Of a stretch of DNA of 64,000 bases, positions 36,690 to 47,640 are shown piece after piece; the first letter of the stretch is position 1, and each line of letters opens with the position of its first letter. Under the pieces are notes generated by a model that searched no databases, was not told the origin of the DNA, and saw only the letters and a program-made list of their open reading frames with translations. This stretch comes from Hemerocallis citrina. Its lineage: Eukaryota > Streptophyta > Magnoliopsida > Asparagales > Asphodelaceae. The DNA lies in assembly GCA_017893485.1 (NCBI GenBank), contig CM030366.1:198987835-199051834 (forward strand), read 5' to 3'. A program made the position numbers and the translations under genes.

Positions 36690-37185
36690 TATGTATTTTC
36701 TTTATTGAACTCAAGAGGCATATTTATAGGGAAATGAAGAAGAAAGAATTGAAGTGCAAGAAAATAAGAAGGAAATAATGAAGACAAGAAGAAAAGATTG
36801 GCAAGAAAACAATAAGGAATTGAGTGTGATTTGGAATGTTGAATGAAGAACACAAGAAAACAAGAAGGAAATGAAGAAGGCAATAAAAGATTGGGAAGAA
36901 AACAAGAAGGCAATGAGTGTGATCCTGAAATGTTGAATGAAGATTGGCAAGAAAACAAGAAGGAAATGAAGAAGGCAAGAAAAGATTGGCAAGAAAATAA
37001 GAAGGCATTCATGATGATTCTGAAATGTTGATACACTTCTCAATACATTGATACACTTCTCAATACTTTGTTGAATGAAGAAGGCATGAAAACAAGAAGG
37101 AAATGATAAAGGCAAGAAAAGATTGGCAAGAAAACAAGCATGAACATCAATATGATACACTTCTCAAAATGCAGCAACAACGACA
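36690..37185. repeat. purine-rich degenerate repeat
   Basis: The plus strand is A/G-rich with repeated aagaaaagattggcaagaaaa, aaacaagaaggaaatgaa and gtgtgatcctgaaatgttgaatgaa blocks. Frames on both strands (for example Phe/Leu-rich frames on the minus strand) are low-complexity consequences of this composition and are not called as genes. Confidence 0.75.
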
Positions 37186-37199
37186 GTAATATACCGACC

Positions 37200-37585
37200 A
37201 AGTATTCATAAACTTCTGCTAATATATCTCTACTTAACCCATTATTACCCGTCATCACCAACAACGGGTTAAGTAGACAAATATATGCAGTACTTCATGC
37301 ATACTTGGTCTGTAGATGATGAAGCACTGCCAATATATTATCTACTTAACCCGTTATTAAGGATGACGGGTTAAGTGCACTTAACCCGTTATCACCAACA
37401 ACGGGTTAAGTAGACATATATTGGCAGTACTTTTTGCAAACTTGGTCTGTAGATGATGAAGCACTGTCAATATATGTCTACTTAACCCGTTATTGGCGGT
37501 GACGGGTTAAGTGCACTTAACCCGTTATCCTTAATAACGGGTTAAGTATAGTTATATTGACAGTACTTGACATATATTGGCAGTA
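37200..37585. repeat. hairpin array B (AACCCGTTAT palindromes)
   Basis: Same design as array A: cttaacccgttat(c/t)...ataacgggttaag pairs separated by tgca, alternating with tatattggcagtact...agcactgccaatata. The spacer cttggtctgtagatgatgaa is also shared with array A. Confidence 0.88.
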
Positions 37586-38149
37586 CTAATAATTTTAACA
37601 TTGTTTGAAAAAAAAAATATCAAAATGTTTGTGAATACAATAAATAATGTAGTTCAATAAATGAAAACAATTTATTATAAATTATTCAAACACTACTGTA
37701 ACCCTACTAAAACTCTCTAACCCTAGTACGTTACAAAAAAACTCTTCATAAAAAATTATATAATCACCTATCCACAGAAGTTCGTTACACAATTTGAACT
37801 TTTAAAGTAAACAAATAAATTTTTATAACAATTACATACATTCAACGAATTCGGTTTAAAACATACAGTGTCAACGGGTTACGGCTAGGGTTACAGCGTT
37901 ATTGTAGGGTTATTGTAGGGTTAGAGTAGTTCTTAGGGTAAAAATAGGGTTACGGGTTATGTAAAATCAAGCTTCTTAAAACTTTGAGTGTTGAAAATGA
38001 TGAAATATAAAAAAAAAAAACTCAAATTAGAGGAACTTGGTTCACAACAAATAAATATAGGGTTAGAGTAATTTTAAACATTATGAAAATTTGATAATAT
38101 AGTTGAAAATTTGAAAAAAGTTTATTAAAAATGAATCTAACCCTACGAA

Positions 38150-38880
38150 CTACTCAAACCCTAATGTAACCCAACTATTCTAACCCTAGCCGTAACCATA
38201 CTGTAACCCTACTCTCACCCAAGCTGTAACCCTTCCCTAAGGTTAGAGTAAGTTTTAGAGTAGGGTTAGGACACGTTTGTTGATATTAGAAAGGGTTAGA
38301 GATAAGGTTAGAGGAGGGTAGAGTAGGTTAGAGATAAGGTTAGAGTAGGTTAGAGTAGTTCGTAGGGTTAGAGTAGGGTTGGATAGTTAAAGTAGGGTTA
38401 TAGTAGGGTTAGAGTAATTTTAAACATTCTGAAATTAAATAATATAGTTGAAAATATAAATTTTTTTTTATTAAAAATGAAAATTATTAAAAAATATATT
38501 AAAAAATACATGTTTATGAATGTCACTAAATGGAAATTATTAAAAAATAAATGGAAATTATTACGTGGCAATAAATGGAAATTAATAAAAAGCATAAAAT
38601 TGCATAAGTAAAACTCCACATGTAGAACCCATGTAGAACCACATGTAGAACCACATCAGATTATACTCCCCACATGTGGATGATCACATGTAGAACCCAA
38701 TAATGCAAAAATTTCAGTGCGTTTTAGACCGGAGAGCTACAAATATTAACCTAATTAATCAAAACAAAAAACAACCACTTACTACTAACCCTTAACCCTA
38801 GCTTACCCTAACCCTAGCTTACCCTAACCCTAACCCTACACTAACCCCTAACCCTAACCCTACGCTAGTTATCAAATTTT
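38150..38880. repeat. telomere-like degenerate repeats
   Basis: Blocks of taaccctaacccta (minus G-strand ggttagggtt) occur at 38150-38250 and 38780-38870, and ggttagagtagggttaga-type variants occur at 38240-38420 (also about 37860-37960). The repeat is closest to CCCTAA rather than the common plant CCCTAAA. It is internal to the Mutator composite, so it is not a chromosome end. Confidence 0.7.
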
Positions 38881-39059
38881 ATTTTTTAAACTTTTACACC
38901 ACCTTTAATGTTAACGATTTTATATTGGTTAGTTACGTGGCAATAAATGGAAATTAATAAAAAACATAAACAATTATTGGCATATGAATGTCACTTTGCA
39001 GAGTTCAGGAGACAATATTCGCAAAGGATGTAGAGAAAGTTGTAGAAAGCATAAAAATA

Positions 39060-39665
39060 TCTTTCTACTTAACCCGTTATTGTGAATAACGGGTTAAATG
39101 ATCTTAACCCGTTATTCACAAGAACGGATTAAGTAGATAGATATTGGCAGTATATTATGAAATTTAACCTGGAGAAGTCCTGCTAATATCTATCTACTTA
39201 ACTCGTTGTTGTGGATAACGGGTTAAGCAAACTTAACCCGTTAACCCCAATAACGGATTAAGTGGAGAGATATTGGCAGTCCATTATGATGACTTTATAT
39301 GTAGAAGGATAAAGTACTACCAATATCGCTCTACTTAACCCATTATTGTGAACAACGGGTTAAGATCACTTAACCCGTTATTCACAATAACAGGTTAAGT
39401 AGAGCAATATTGGCAGTACTTTGGTCTGTAGGGGATAAAGGACTGCTAATATCGCTCTTCTTAACCCGTTGTTGTGAATAACGGGTTAAGTGATCTTAAC
39501 CTGTTGTTCACAATAACGGGTTAAGAAGAGCGATATTGGTAGTACTTTATTAAGACTTGGTCTGTAGGCTTCTAAAGGACTGCCAATATCTCTCTATTTA
39601 ACCCATCATCATGAATGACGGGCTAAACTCAATTAACCCATTATTGTCAATAACGGGTTAAGTAT
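39060..39665. repeat. hairpin array C (AACCCGTTAT palindromes)
   Basis: The longest array, with five paired-palindrome blocks. Typical is cttaacccgttattgtgaataacgggttaa: 13-base arms around a short loop. The blocks alternate with gagcgatattggcagtact...agtactrccaatatcgctc. Base changes often occur in both arms, for example gttattgtgaataac and gttgttgtgaataac, though not always compensating. Confidence 0.88.
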
Positions 39666-40068
39666 AAAGATTTGTGCAGCACTTTTGTCTCTATTTGGCT
39701 GTATACATTTTTGTTGATACAAATACAACTTCACCAAATTTTGTTCACAAATTCACATCACATCAATGTATATAATACAACAGATAACTTCACAAGAATT
39801 TTAAAGCATACAAATGTACAATGTCAACCAAATCACATAATTAATTCAAATCAATACAATTATCCAAAATTTACATAAAAATTATACATATAAAGTTACA
39901 CATGTTCAAAATAAAAAAAATATTGATAAAGGCGTTCTTCACGTTGGCTTGCACAGCATGCCCGGTATTTACCTACAACAATTTATCAACATAGAAACAA
40001 ACTATTCATTAGTTATTGGAATAACAAAATCAACAACCAAATGCTAAACTACTAAAGAGTATTAGATA

Positions 40069-42321
40069 CTACTGTTTATGGCCACGCGGCTTGCGACCGC
40101 TTGGTGTGAATTGATCGGGCGGGTTCCGCTTCCTTTGAGAATTTCGCCATCTGCCTTGTGTCCTGGGGGATTCAGGGTCATCCGACCACTGCTCCATTTC
40201 AACTTCTTCGGAATTTTGCTGTTGTTGCAGTTGTTGTGGCTCGGCAATGTGAATTCCCTGCCTTGTCACGCTCTTTCGCCTAGAACCCGTTGCTGGCACG
40301 TTGGCTTTCAAATACGCCTTAAGTTGCGGACCTTCACCCGTGTCCTCAAGAGTACGACGGCACGGCATTAGCATCTCCCGCCTTATCTCCTTAAAGCTCT
40401 CGGGTACCTTACTCTTCAAGACGCGAGCAGCTGTTCGAACGTTCTCCCATGTGTTTTCAATCTACATTTGGTTGAAATTTTCAATTTAAACAACATGCAT
40501 ACTTAACACATCACCTACCTCAAATTACGGTACATGCATACTAACTATATGAAATTTGACTAATAATTTTTCGATATGTCTCAGCCTTTGGTTGGTACAT
40601 CGGCTGGGAGGAGGAATATGTCTGAGCTGGTTCTGCATGGGTTGGGGGAATCGAAATCTGTACATCGGCTGGTACAGCAGCCTTTGGGGAAACATACAAC
40701 CGTGTTATCCGCTTGTACCACATCATGTATGCCTATTGGAGGGAGCCATCATACGGTATCGTGACGAACATCATATTCGGTGTCATTTGACGCCACATGG
40801 TGTTCCAGTTGGCTACATGGTAACGATGGTAATCAGCCCAATCGAAATTGGGCACTCATCCCGTTTCCCTCACCTCGTGCAACTTTTTATCATAACACCT
40901 GACATCGAGAATCTTTTGTTGATATTCAAATTGCCGAATCACTCTATCAGGATACTGGAACTGACAACTCCAAAATTCACAAGTGGTACAACCGTCAATC
41001 AAAGGGCACTGTCTAAAAGGACCGGTGGAACCCTTTGCAACCTGGCGGTCGAGTACGGTTCCCAATTGATGAACTCGTCCCGCAGGTTATCTAACTCATC
41101 TCTATAGTAGGTTAAAGATTGGTGTGGGTTATCGACCCACGTGTGCCACCCCGCCCAATATGCTCCTAGAGGAGGTAACAACTCCGGCATCCCCGGATCG
41201 ACCAACCAATCCGGTGTAACCTCAATAATACGGGGACGTCCGATGTGGATGCGTTCCCAACTCCAGATCTGCAGTAGCACCATTGGGCCACCCATTTGTA
41301 TGGCACCTAAAGAACATGTGCACAAATTCCTATATAGTAGCGCTAGTGCCGCACTCCCCCAACTGAAACGGCCCGCATAACGAAAATCTTCCAACAACCG
41401 TAGGTACATTAGGGGTATGGTTGATCCGGATGAGTTCGGGAAGATCACTCCCCCTATCATACTAAAAATGTATGCACGTGCATAGTAGGTTAGGGTTTGC
41501 TCGTCCGAATCGGGGGCCAAATAATCCACCTCGAACTGAAATTTCAACCAACTGATGTACAGTGATTTACCATCGAAAGTTTCATCCATAACTTCAGCTT
41601 TCGCTTTATCTTTCGCAGCTTCTATTTGTTCATACAATGAATCTTCATCAATATCTGCAGGAACATTATCGAGGATTTCTTTTTCAACGGCCTCTCTTCT
41701 TTATAGAACTATCAACTGGAGATCGATACCATGCAAATCACGAACAACTTCAACTCGATCGAAGTCCATATTCTCCGTCACGGCGACCCCATCTATTAGT
41801 AACCCAGTTATCATTGCCACATCTTGGAGGATCACAGTCATCTTACCCACTGGTAGGTGGAATGTGTGGGTCTTCGGCCTCCATCGCTCGACAAGAGCTG
41901 TAAGTAGCGGCCGATCTAGCTTCACTGAACCCATGAATTTTGCTCTGTAGAAACTGGCCTCCACTAAGTACAGCGTGATACGGGGGTCAAAAGGAAGAAC
42001 TATGTGGTTCCGGAAGTTACATTTCTTATCGGACCCATTCCACACGGCTTCGGATCAGTATTTGGGTTGCAAGGTGAGTAAGTTTGTGTCCACGGGTCCA
42101 GATGATGTAATGGGAATCGAGGATGATGGACCTGCCTCAGCAAATGTAGATTGACGGCCACCAACCTACACGAATGAAGATAATAAATGTTATTACTGAG
42201 ATAATATTACATATTCGTATTTAAAACCAATAATAATAATCAATCTTACCTCAGTAGTTGGTGCGCGGCGTGCGCCACTAGTGGTATCGGACGGGCTTCT
42301 CAGTTGCCTTGTTCTAGCCAT
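40069..42321 (-). pseudogene. plant mobile domain (PMD, MAIN-like) gene, broken
   Basis: PMD proteins (MAIN/MAIL1 family) are plant nuclear proteins linked to silencing, and related genes sit on transposons. Exon 1 (42321-42250) reads MARTRQLRSPSDTTSG and ends in GAG|GTAAG. Exon 2 starts after tgtag at 42166. A TGA near 42046 precedes SEAVWNGSDK. The PMD core follows (LLTALVERWRPKTHTFHLPV, then LQDVAMITGLLIDG). A TAA at 41701 and a frameshift near 41010 interrupt it; matching parts continue as GSAALALLYRNLC, WSWERIHIGRP, QFQYPDRVIRQFEYQ and MMWYKRITRLY. The last exon (40461-40069) is Arg/Gln-rich and ends in SGRKPRGHKQ and TAG. It is convergent with the transposase gene. Confidence 0.85.
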
Positions 42322-42394
42322 TTATCTATGTACCAAAAAATTTAAATATGGTTGGTACGCGTTACATCCAGTTATTTATCATCAATGAACATAC

Positions 42395-44085
42395 CGAGAT
42401 TGTGGGAAAAAACGCACAAATGACAACAAAAAAAAGCAGTAAAAGTCAACTTGGTCGGATTCACGTAGCACAAGTCACCCCAACTTGTGGAAGTGAGTTT
42501 CAACTCTCGGTTGGAGAGATACGGGCGTGTACCGCTTTTGGTTGTAAAAAAACCCAAATAAACGATACACGGTCGTATATTTTGAACCGTGAATCGAAAC
42601 CCACTTCTACATATTGGGGTGGGTTGTGTTGCGTGAGATAAGTTTACTCACAAAGTTTCGTATTTTTTGAAGGCCGTTTGTAAGGTTTTCAACTCTAACC
42701 GCACTAAAAATATTCTAAGTCATTAACTTCTAATGCGAGGAACGTGAGAAAACCACACAAACGACATCCAAAATTTATAAAACTTTCCAACTTGGTCGAA
42801 TTCACGTAGCGCAAGCCACCCGAACTTGTAGAAGTGAGTTTCGACTCACGGTTTGCGAGATACGTCCGTATACTGCTTTATTAGGTTTTTTTAACCAAAA
42901 GTGATACACGGCCTTATATCTCGAAACGTGAATCAAAACCCACTTCTACAAGTTGGGGTGGCTTGTGCTGTGTGAGATCAACCTACTCGCAAAGTTTCAT
43001 ATTTTTTGGAGGCCGTTCGCAAGGTTTTCAACTCTAACCGCACTAAAAATATTCTAAATCATTAACTTCTAATGCGAGGAACGTGAGAAAACTGTACAAA
43101 CGACATCCAAAATTTATAAAACATTTCAACTTGATCGAATTCACGTAGCGCAAGCCACCCGAACTTGTACAAGTGAGTTTCGACTCACGGTTTGCGAGAT
43201 ACGTCCGCATACCACTTTATTAGGTTTTTTTTAAACCAAAAGCGATACACGACCTTATATCTCGAACCGTGAATCAAAACCCACTTCTACAAGTTGGGGT
43301 GGCTTGTGCTGCGTGAGATCAACCTACTCGCAAAATTTCCTATTTTTTGGAGGCCGTTTGCAAGGTTTTCGACTCTAACCGCACTAAAAATATTCTAAGT
43401 CAGTAACTTCTAATGCGAGGAACGTGAGAAAACCGCACAAATGGCATTCAAAATTTATAAAACTTTTCAACTTGGTCGAATTCACGTAGCGCAAGCCACC
43501 CAAACTTGTAGAAGTGAGTTTCGACTCACGGTTTGCGAGATACGGCCGTATACCGCTTTATTAGCTTTTTTCAACCGAAAGCGATACACGGCCTTATATC
43601 TCGAACCGTGAATCGAAACCCACTTCTACAAGTTGGGGTGGCTTGTACTGCGTGAGATCAACCTACTCGCAATATTTCGTATTTTTTGGAGGCCGTTTGC
43701 AAGGTTTTCAACTCTAACCGTACTAAAAATATTCTAAGTCATTAACTTCTAATGCGAGGAACGTGAGAAAACCGCACAAACGGCATCCAAAATTTATAAA
43801 ACTTTTCAACTTGGTCGAATTCACGTAGCGCAAGCCACCCGAACTTGTAGAAGTGAGTTTCGATTCACGGTTTGCGAGATACGGCCGGGTACCGCTTTAC
43901 TTGGTTTTTTTCAACCAAATGCGATACGCGGCCGTATCTCTCGAACCGTGAGTCAAAACTCACTTCTACAACTTGGGGTGGCTTGTACTACGTGAGACCA
44001 ACCTACTAGCAAAGTTTCGTATTTTTTTACGGTCGTTTGCAGGGTTTTCAACCATAACTGCACTGAAAAGTTTCTAAATAATTTC
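42395..44085 (-). repeat. right terminal array of the 340-bp palindromic unit
   Basis: Units start at 42482, 42823, 43162, 43503 and 43842, 339 or 341 bp apart, with the same two nested palindromes as the left array. Copies 2-5 are more alike than the left units. The array would form the right terminal inverted repeat of the Mutator element; because each unit is itself palindromic, direct and inverted repeat orientation cannot be told apart. Confidence 0.85.
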
Positions 44086-44299
44086 GTATATACAATTCTA
44101 GTTCTACAAATTACTAAGGCAAAAAAAAAGTTTGGCAATTGAATATATTAAAAGTCTTCCCAATTCTACATCTACAAATTACTAAGGCAAATAATTTTTT
44201 GCTCACTTTCTAAATAATTTAGAATACACAAATTGAAAAATAAACACAAATATATCTACTGAGGTAAAGAAATAGTCAATACCTTACAAAATAAGTCCA

Positions 44300-44562
44300 A
44301 ATTTAGCCAATGGTTCAATTTGGGGCCGAACTAGGGTTTCGATTTGCTTTCGAAGAGGGGATGAGAGAGTTGGATTTCAATGTTTGGAGTAGATATTGGG
44401 AGAGAGGAGGGGGAGCGGACGGAGGGGGACAAGTTTGTGTTTAGATCAAGAATTAAGGTTTTCGTCACTTTGGGTTCGGTGAAGAAACGAGAGAGAGAGT
44501 GGGAGAGAGTCGTTGAAGAAGATGATCTGTATGCAGATCTAAATGAATTTAGAGTGCCTTAA
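44300..44562 (+). other. purine-rich segment beside the right array
   Basis: A 60-residue frame (44380-44562) rich in Glu and Arg reads through it, but the composition is low-complexity and no domain is visible. It may be the leader of a transposon gene. It ends directly at hairpin unit D. Confidence 0.35.
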
Positions 44563-44658
44563 CCAGTTCTTGGGAATGACGGGTTAAGGCTAAATTTTTT
44601 TATAATATTTTGCCTTAACCCGTCGTTCCCAACGACGGGTTAAGGCAAAATATTATAA
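44563..44658. repeat. hairpin unit D with a perfect 28-bp-arm palindrome
   Basis: 44600-44627 and 44631-44658 are perfect inverse copies around the loop ccc, centred on gccttaacccgtcgtt. A second ccagttcttgggaatgacggg copy precedes it. The motif is that of arrays A-C with GTCGTT in place of GTTATT. This places the hairpin family outside the right 340-bp array. Confidence 0.9.
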
Positions 44659-44751
44659 GAAAATATATGGGCCGTCGGATCAAAGATCCAACGGCCCAGA
44701 TTAAAGTTCGCACGGGTCTGTGCACACAGACCCGTTTGCAACGAAAGGAGG

Positions 44752-44754
<3 letters not shown>

Positions 44755-44822
<68 letters not shown>
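44755..44822. repeat. (TA)n microsatellite
   Basis: A run of about 33 TA dinucleotides. Flanked on the left by an 11-bp-arm palindrome (acgggtctgtg/cacagacccgt, 44712-44735) and on the right by an LTR-like terminus. Confidence 0.95.
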
Positions 44823-44826
<4 letters not shown>

Positions 44827-44853
44827 CTCCTTCGAAATTTACGGGGTGTTACA

Positions 44854-45270
44854 AAAAGGACCGGCAAGGTCCATCTCTCACATGGCAAATAGGGTAGGGC
44901 TGGCAAGCAACTACAGCTCGGCTTGGGGGAGCATCTAATGGGAGAAAACCGTTGGCAGGGGCCGCACCATCTTACGAGGTCCTTAGCATCTTGTAGCATA
45001 GTAGGCCAGTAGTAGCCGTGGTTGAGTACTTTTCGGGCCAGCGACCTGCTGCCCATGTGGCATCCCTCAATCCCTTCGTGTAGCTCTTCTAAGGCGTACT
45101 TAGCCTCGTCTGGTGTCAGACAGCGGAGATAGGGTCTCGCGTCTGACTTGGTGTAGGAGCGCTTGAAGAGTACGTCCCCAATTAAGGCAAACCTTTCTTA
45201 CCGGATCCTTGTAGTTCGTGCCGCGGCATGGTCCTATGGTAGCTCTCTGTTGGTCAGGAATTTTTGTACG
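44854..45270 (-). pseudogene. Tat integrase N-terminal zinc-binding domain
   Basis: On the minus strand the linker (FLTNRELP, then a TAG) leads to DVLFKRSYTKS, YLRCLTPDEAKYALEELHEG, and the HHCC zinc domain, H...H ... CGPCQRF (residues of MGSRSLARKVLNHGYYWPTM). It continues to CEMDLAGPF and ends abruptly at 44854, where the Mutator composite begins. The catalytic core continues at 31496. The other side is cut at 45270 by LTR-like DNA. Confidence 0.87.
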
Positions 45271-45504
45271 TGTAACCCCTGTTCCCGTAAATACGTATTT
45301 CCCGAATATAATCTGTATTTCGATTATTATTTGTTAAAATTGTTTTGAATCTTCCAATTAAAATCTTTTCTGAACGAAAATTATGTTATTTCAAATAATA
45401 GTGTATTTTAACTTCACTTTCCATTTTTGATCGACTATATATATATTCCTGTTGGATTATTTTAATATAAAGTAGATAAGACAAATTTTTATTTTGTTGT
45501 ATAA

Positions 45505-45562
<58 letters not shown>

Positions 45563-45606
45563 TCTATTGTTATTATTATTATTATTATTATTGTTGTTGT
45601 TGTTGT
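45505..45606. repeat. (ATT)n / (GTT)n microsatellite
   Basis: About 30 ATT units with a few GTT units at the right end. The Asn-rich minus-strand frame over it is an artefact of the repeat. Confidence 0.95.
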
Positions 45607-46499
45607 TAAAGTCCATTAGTTTTGATCTATATTATATTATTTAATTATTTAAATTGAAGCCCATCATCTAAAGCCCAAATTTTATATTCATTTTTGCATT
45701 ATTTGTTTATATATAACATGAGCCCAACCCAAGCCCATCTCCTATTGGATTCTAAACCAAACCCACATCTTGTTAAATCCCAAACTCAAATCCAATAACC
45801 CATTTCTCCCCTAATCTGTTTTGACCAGATCAACCCCACATCTTCTCGTATCCCCCTAGAATTACTCCTTACAATTCCCCATATCTCCACAATCCCCCAC
45901 TCTCTCTCTCTCTCCTCTTAACCACATACAGCCAAACCCTTCAACCCCCAATACTGTTCACACCCTAACCCTTCACCCTCCACTGTGCAAGCCCTGGAGC
46001 TCTTCACCTTCCCCGACCTCTCACATCCTACAGCATCCCCGTCGCCATCCCAACACCTTCGTTGACTGAAGCAACCTCACCGCCCTATGCCTCCGCTGCC
46101 ATGTCGTCGCTGCCTGTCAAACACCTTCGACCCCGACTGCTTGTCTCCTACCTCCCGCCTAACCCACCGTCTCCTTCGAGCCACCGACGCTACACCCGTT
46201 GCTCCTCGACCACCTCCTCCGTTCGCAGGACCTCGAGCACCCCCGCCTGAGACCACCGACGACCTCCATCTTCTTCCTCCCTCGACCTCCTCGTCGCATC
46301 GACTGTGCCCTCGTCGACCGCGACCCTCATCGTATCACCATCAAAGTCCCCAATCACCATCGTCAACCTCCTAGTCCACCTCCCTTACCGTCGCTGCCCT
46401 CAGCACTACTGTCGATGTCGCCTCCCCAGTCGCGACCGCCCCTACCTCCGACCATCACTGCACCCAAGCTCCTCTATTCTTGGGTTCAGCCAATTGTGC

Positions 46500-46800
46500 T
46501 TGATCAAGCTCAGCGGTCCGATCCTTCATTTGATCATCACGATCATGATCACCATCAATGGGGATTCTTGATCCTTTGATCTTGGTCGTTGGATTTGCGT
46601 TGATCATCATCACTATCATCATCATCGTCATCGTCATCAAGATCTTGATCTCGACTGTCGGATCTTTCTTGATCATCGATATTGTGACCATCATCTTGAT
46701 CTTGATTTTGATCTTGATCTTCGATCTCAACCATCCGATCATTCGATCTTGATCCCCATCAAGATCCATGCCCGATCGTGATCATCGTGATCGTTTGCTC
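46500..46800. repeat. GATC/ATC-rich simple sequence
   Basis: Dense gatcttgatc, catcatcatcgtc and gatcatga words in 300 bp, with no perfect period. Ile- and Asp/Met-rich frames on both strands come from this composition. It lies inside the LTR-like insertion. Confidence 0.7.
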
Positions 46801-47640
46801 GTCGCCGTGTCGCCGGGATTCCGATCCCATTATTTTTCGCACATTCGGATCTAATCTTCATCTAAAGGCAAGTCCACGTGGACTCATTTATTACTCTAGT
46901 TCAAGATTATTGATCTCCGCAAGTAATTCTCTTTCGATTATCGTAATATTGTATTGTGTACCTTCCGTTGGGGATATCGAGGGTTTACACGAGCTAACCC
47001 GAAGTATCCTTGACTTCGTGCCAAATATCCATTGATTCATATCCAAACTTGCTTGCACACACGACATGAACAAATTGACTAAAAACTTGTATATAGAAAT
47101 GTATAGTGATTGAATACATATTGATTGATTGAGATCTCGTAAATTGAATCATGACATGATAACTTGGCTTTGTACGCTGTAAAAGTCCGTCCTAATTGAT
47201 GTACATTAATGTTAATGCATTCCATGATACAAGAACATGTAGATTATTCAATTTGACGAATGTATATGATGGCATTTTATTATTTCTTGCTGCCTGTTCT
47301 GTTTTGCACTAAGGTTTCGACCATGTTACAATAAGAATCAACCAAAACTACATAAAAATGAATTGTAGCTTAATGAATCTAGTTTTCATAAAATCTTATG
47401 GATCTAGATTCTGATCTGTAAGCTGTGAGATATTACAGTTTTAGTCACTCTGGTCTGTATTTCCAAAGTGCAAATTAGTGAAATACCAACACAACTTTCA
47501 GTTGAAACACCATGATAATAGTAGTGTAATGACATGAAACTCTCCAGAAACTTAGTAGACATGCTTAGGATTCATTTTCTAAATTTTTAGATTTTTATAT
47601 TGAGTTTACATCTTGATTCAATTAAACACCATGATAATAG

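Larger units (their letters stand above)
31497..44853 (+). mobile_element. Mutator-like composite carrying a FAR1-type transposase and a PMD gene
   Basis: This 13.4-kb block separates the two halves of the Tat integrase. It holds a palindromic ~340-bp repeat array at each end, a FAR1/MULE transposase gene (32488-34812, plus), a PMD gene (42321-40069, minus), and hairpin arrays, a large foldback and telomere-like repeats between them. The left junction is sharp near 31497. The right array fades near 44085. Another 0.77 kb then follows: a hairpin unit, a (TA)n tract and an LTR-like end (TGTAACACCCCG on the minus strand, ending at 44853). About ten integrase codons are missing at the join and no 8-9-bp target duplication was found, so the block may be more than one insertion. 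Confidence 0.7.
45271..47640. mobile_element. LTR-like insertion replacing Tat RT/RNase H
   Basis: The left end starts TGTAACCCCTGTTCCCG at 45271, directly against integrase-linker codons. The right end abuts RT codons at 47641. About 600 codons of RT and RNase H are absent between these flanks, so a deletion accompanied the insertion. Inside are an (ATT)n tract, a CT-rich and C-rich leader-like region (45890-46480) and GATC-rich simple sequence (46500-46790). No coding domain or second LTR is seen. A 16-bp direct repeat, aacaccatgataatag, lies at about 47508 and at the right junction (about 47626). Confidence 0.5.

Noticed and set aside
36689..37160. Phe/Leu/Ser-rich minus-strand frames with hydrophobic stretches
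   Set aside because: They mirror a purine-rich plus-strand repeat; three shifted frames show the same pattern.
38150..38880. True chromosome end
   Set aside because: The telomere-like repeats are degenerate, mixed in orientation and flanked on both sides by the same transposon.
31497..44085. CRISPR-like regular spacing
   Set aside because: Units are 340 bp, palindromic and contiguous, without short repeats and unique spacers, and the genome is a plant.
43975..44853. A clean right end of the Mutator element at 43974, matching the left end aagttgtagaag
   Set aside because: The repeat unit continues to about 44085 and no target duplication matches the left flank, so the end was left unresolved.
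45386..45616. Asn-rich open frame on the minus strand
   Set aside because: It is a translation of the (ATT)n microsatellite, not a gene.
46062..46769. Pro/Ser-rich and Ile- or Asp/Met-rich overlapping frames
   Set aside because: Several frames on both strands are open at once because of C-rich and GATC-rich simple sequence; no domain or splice signals.
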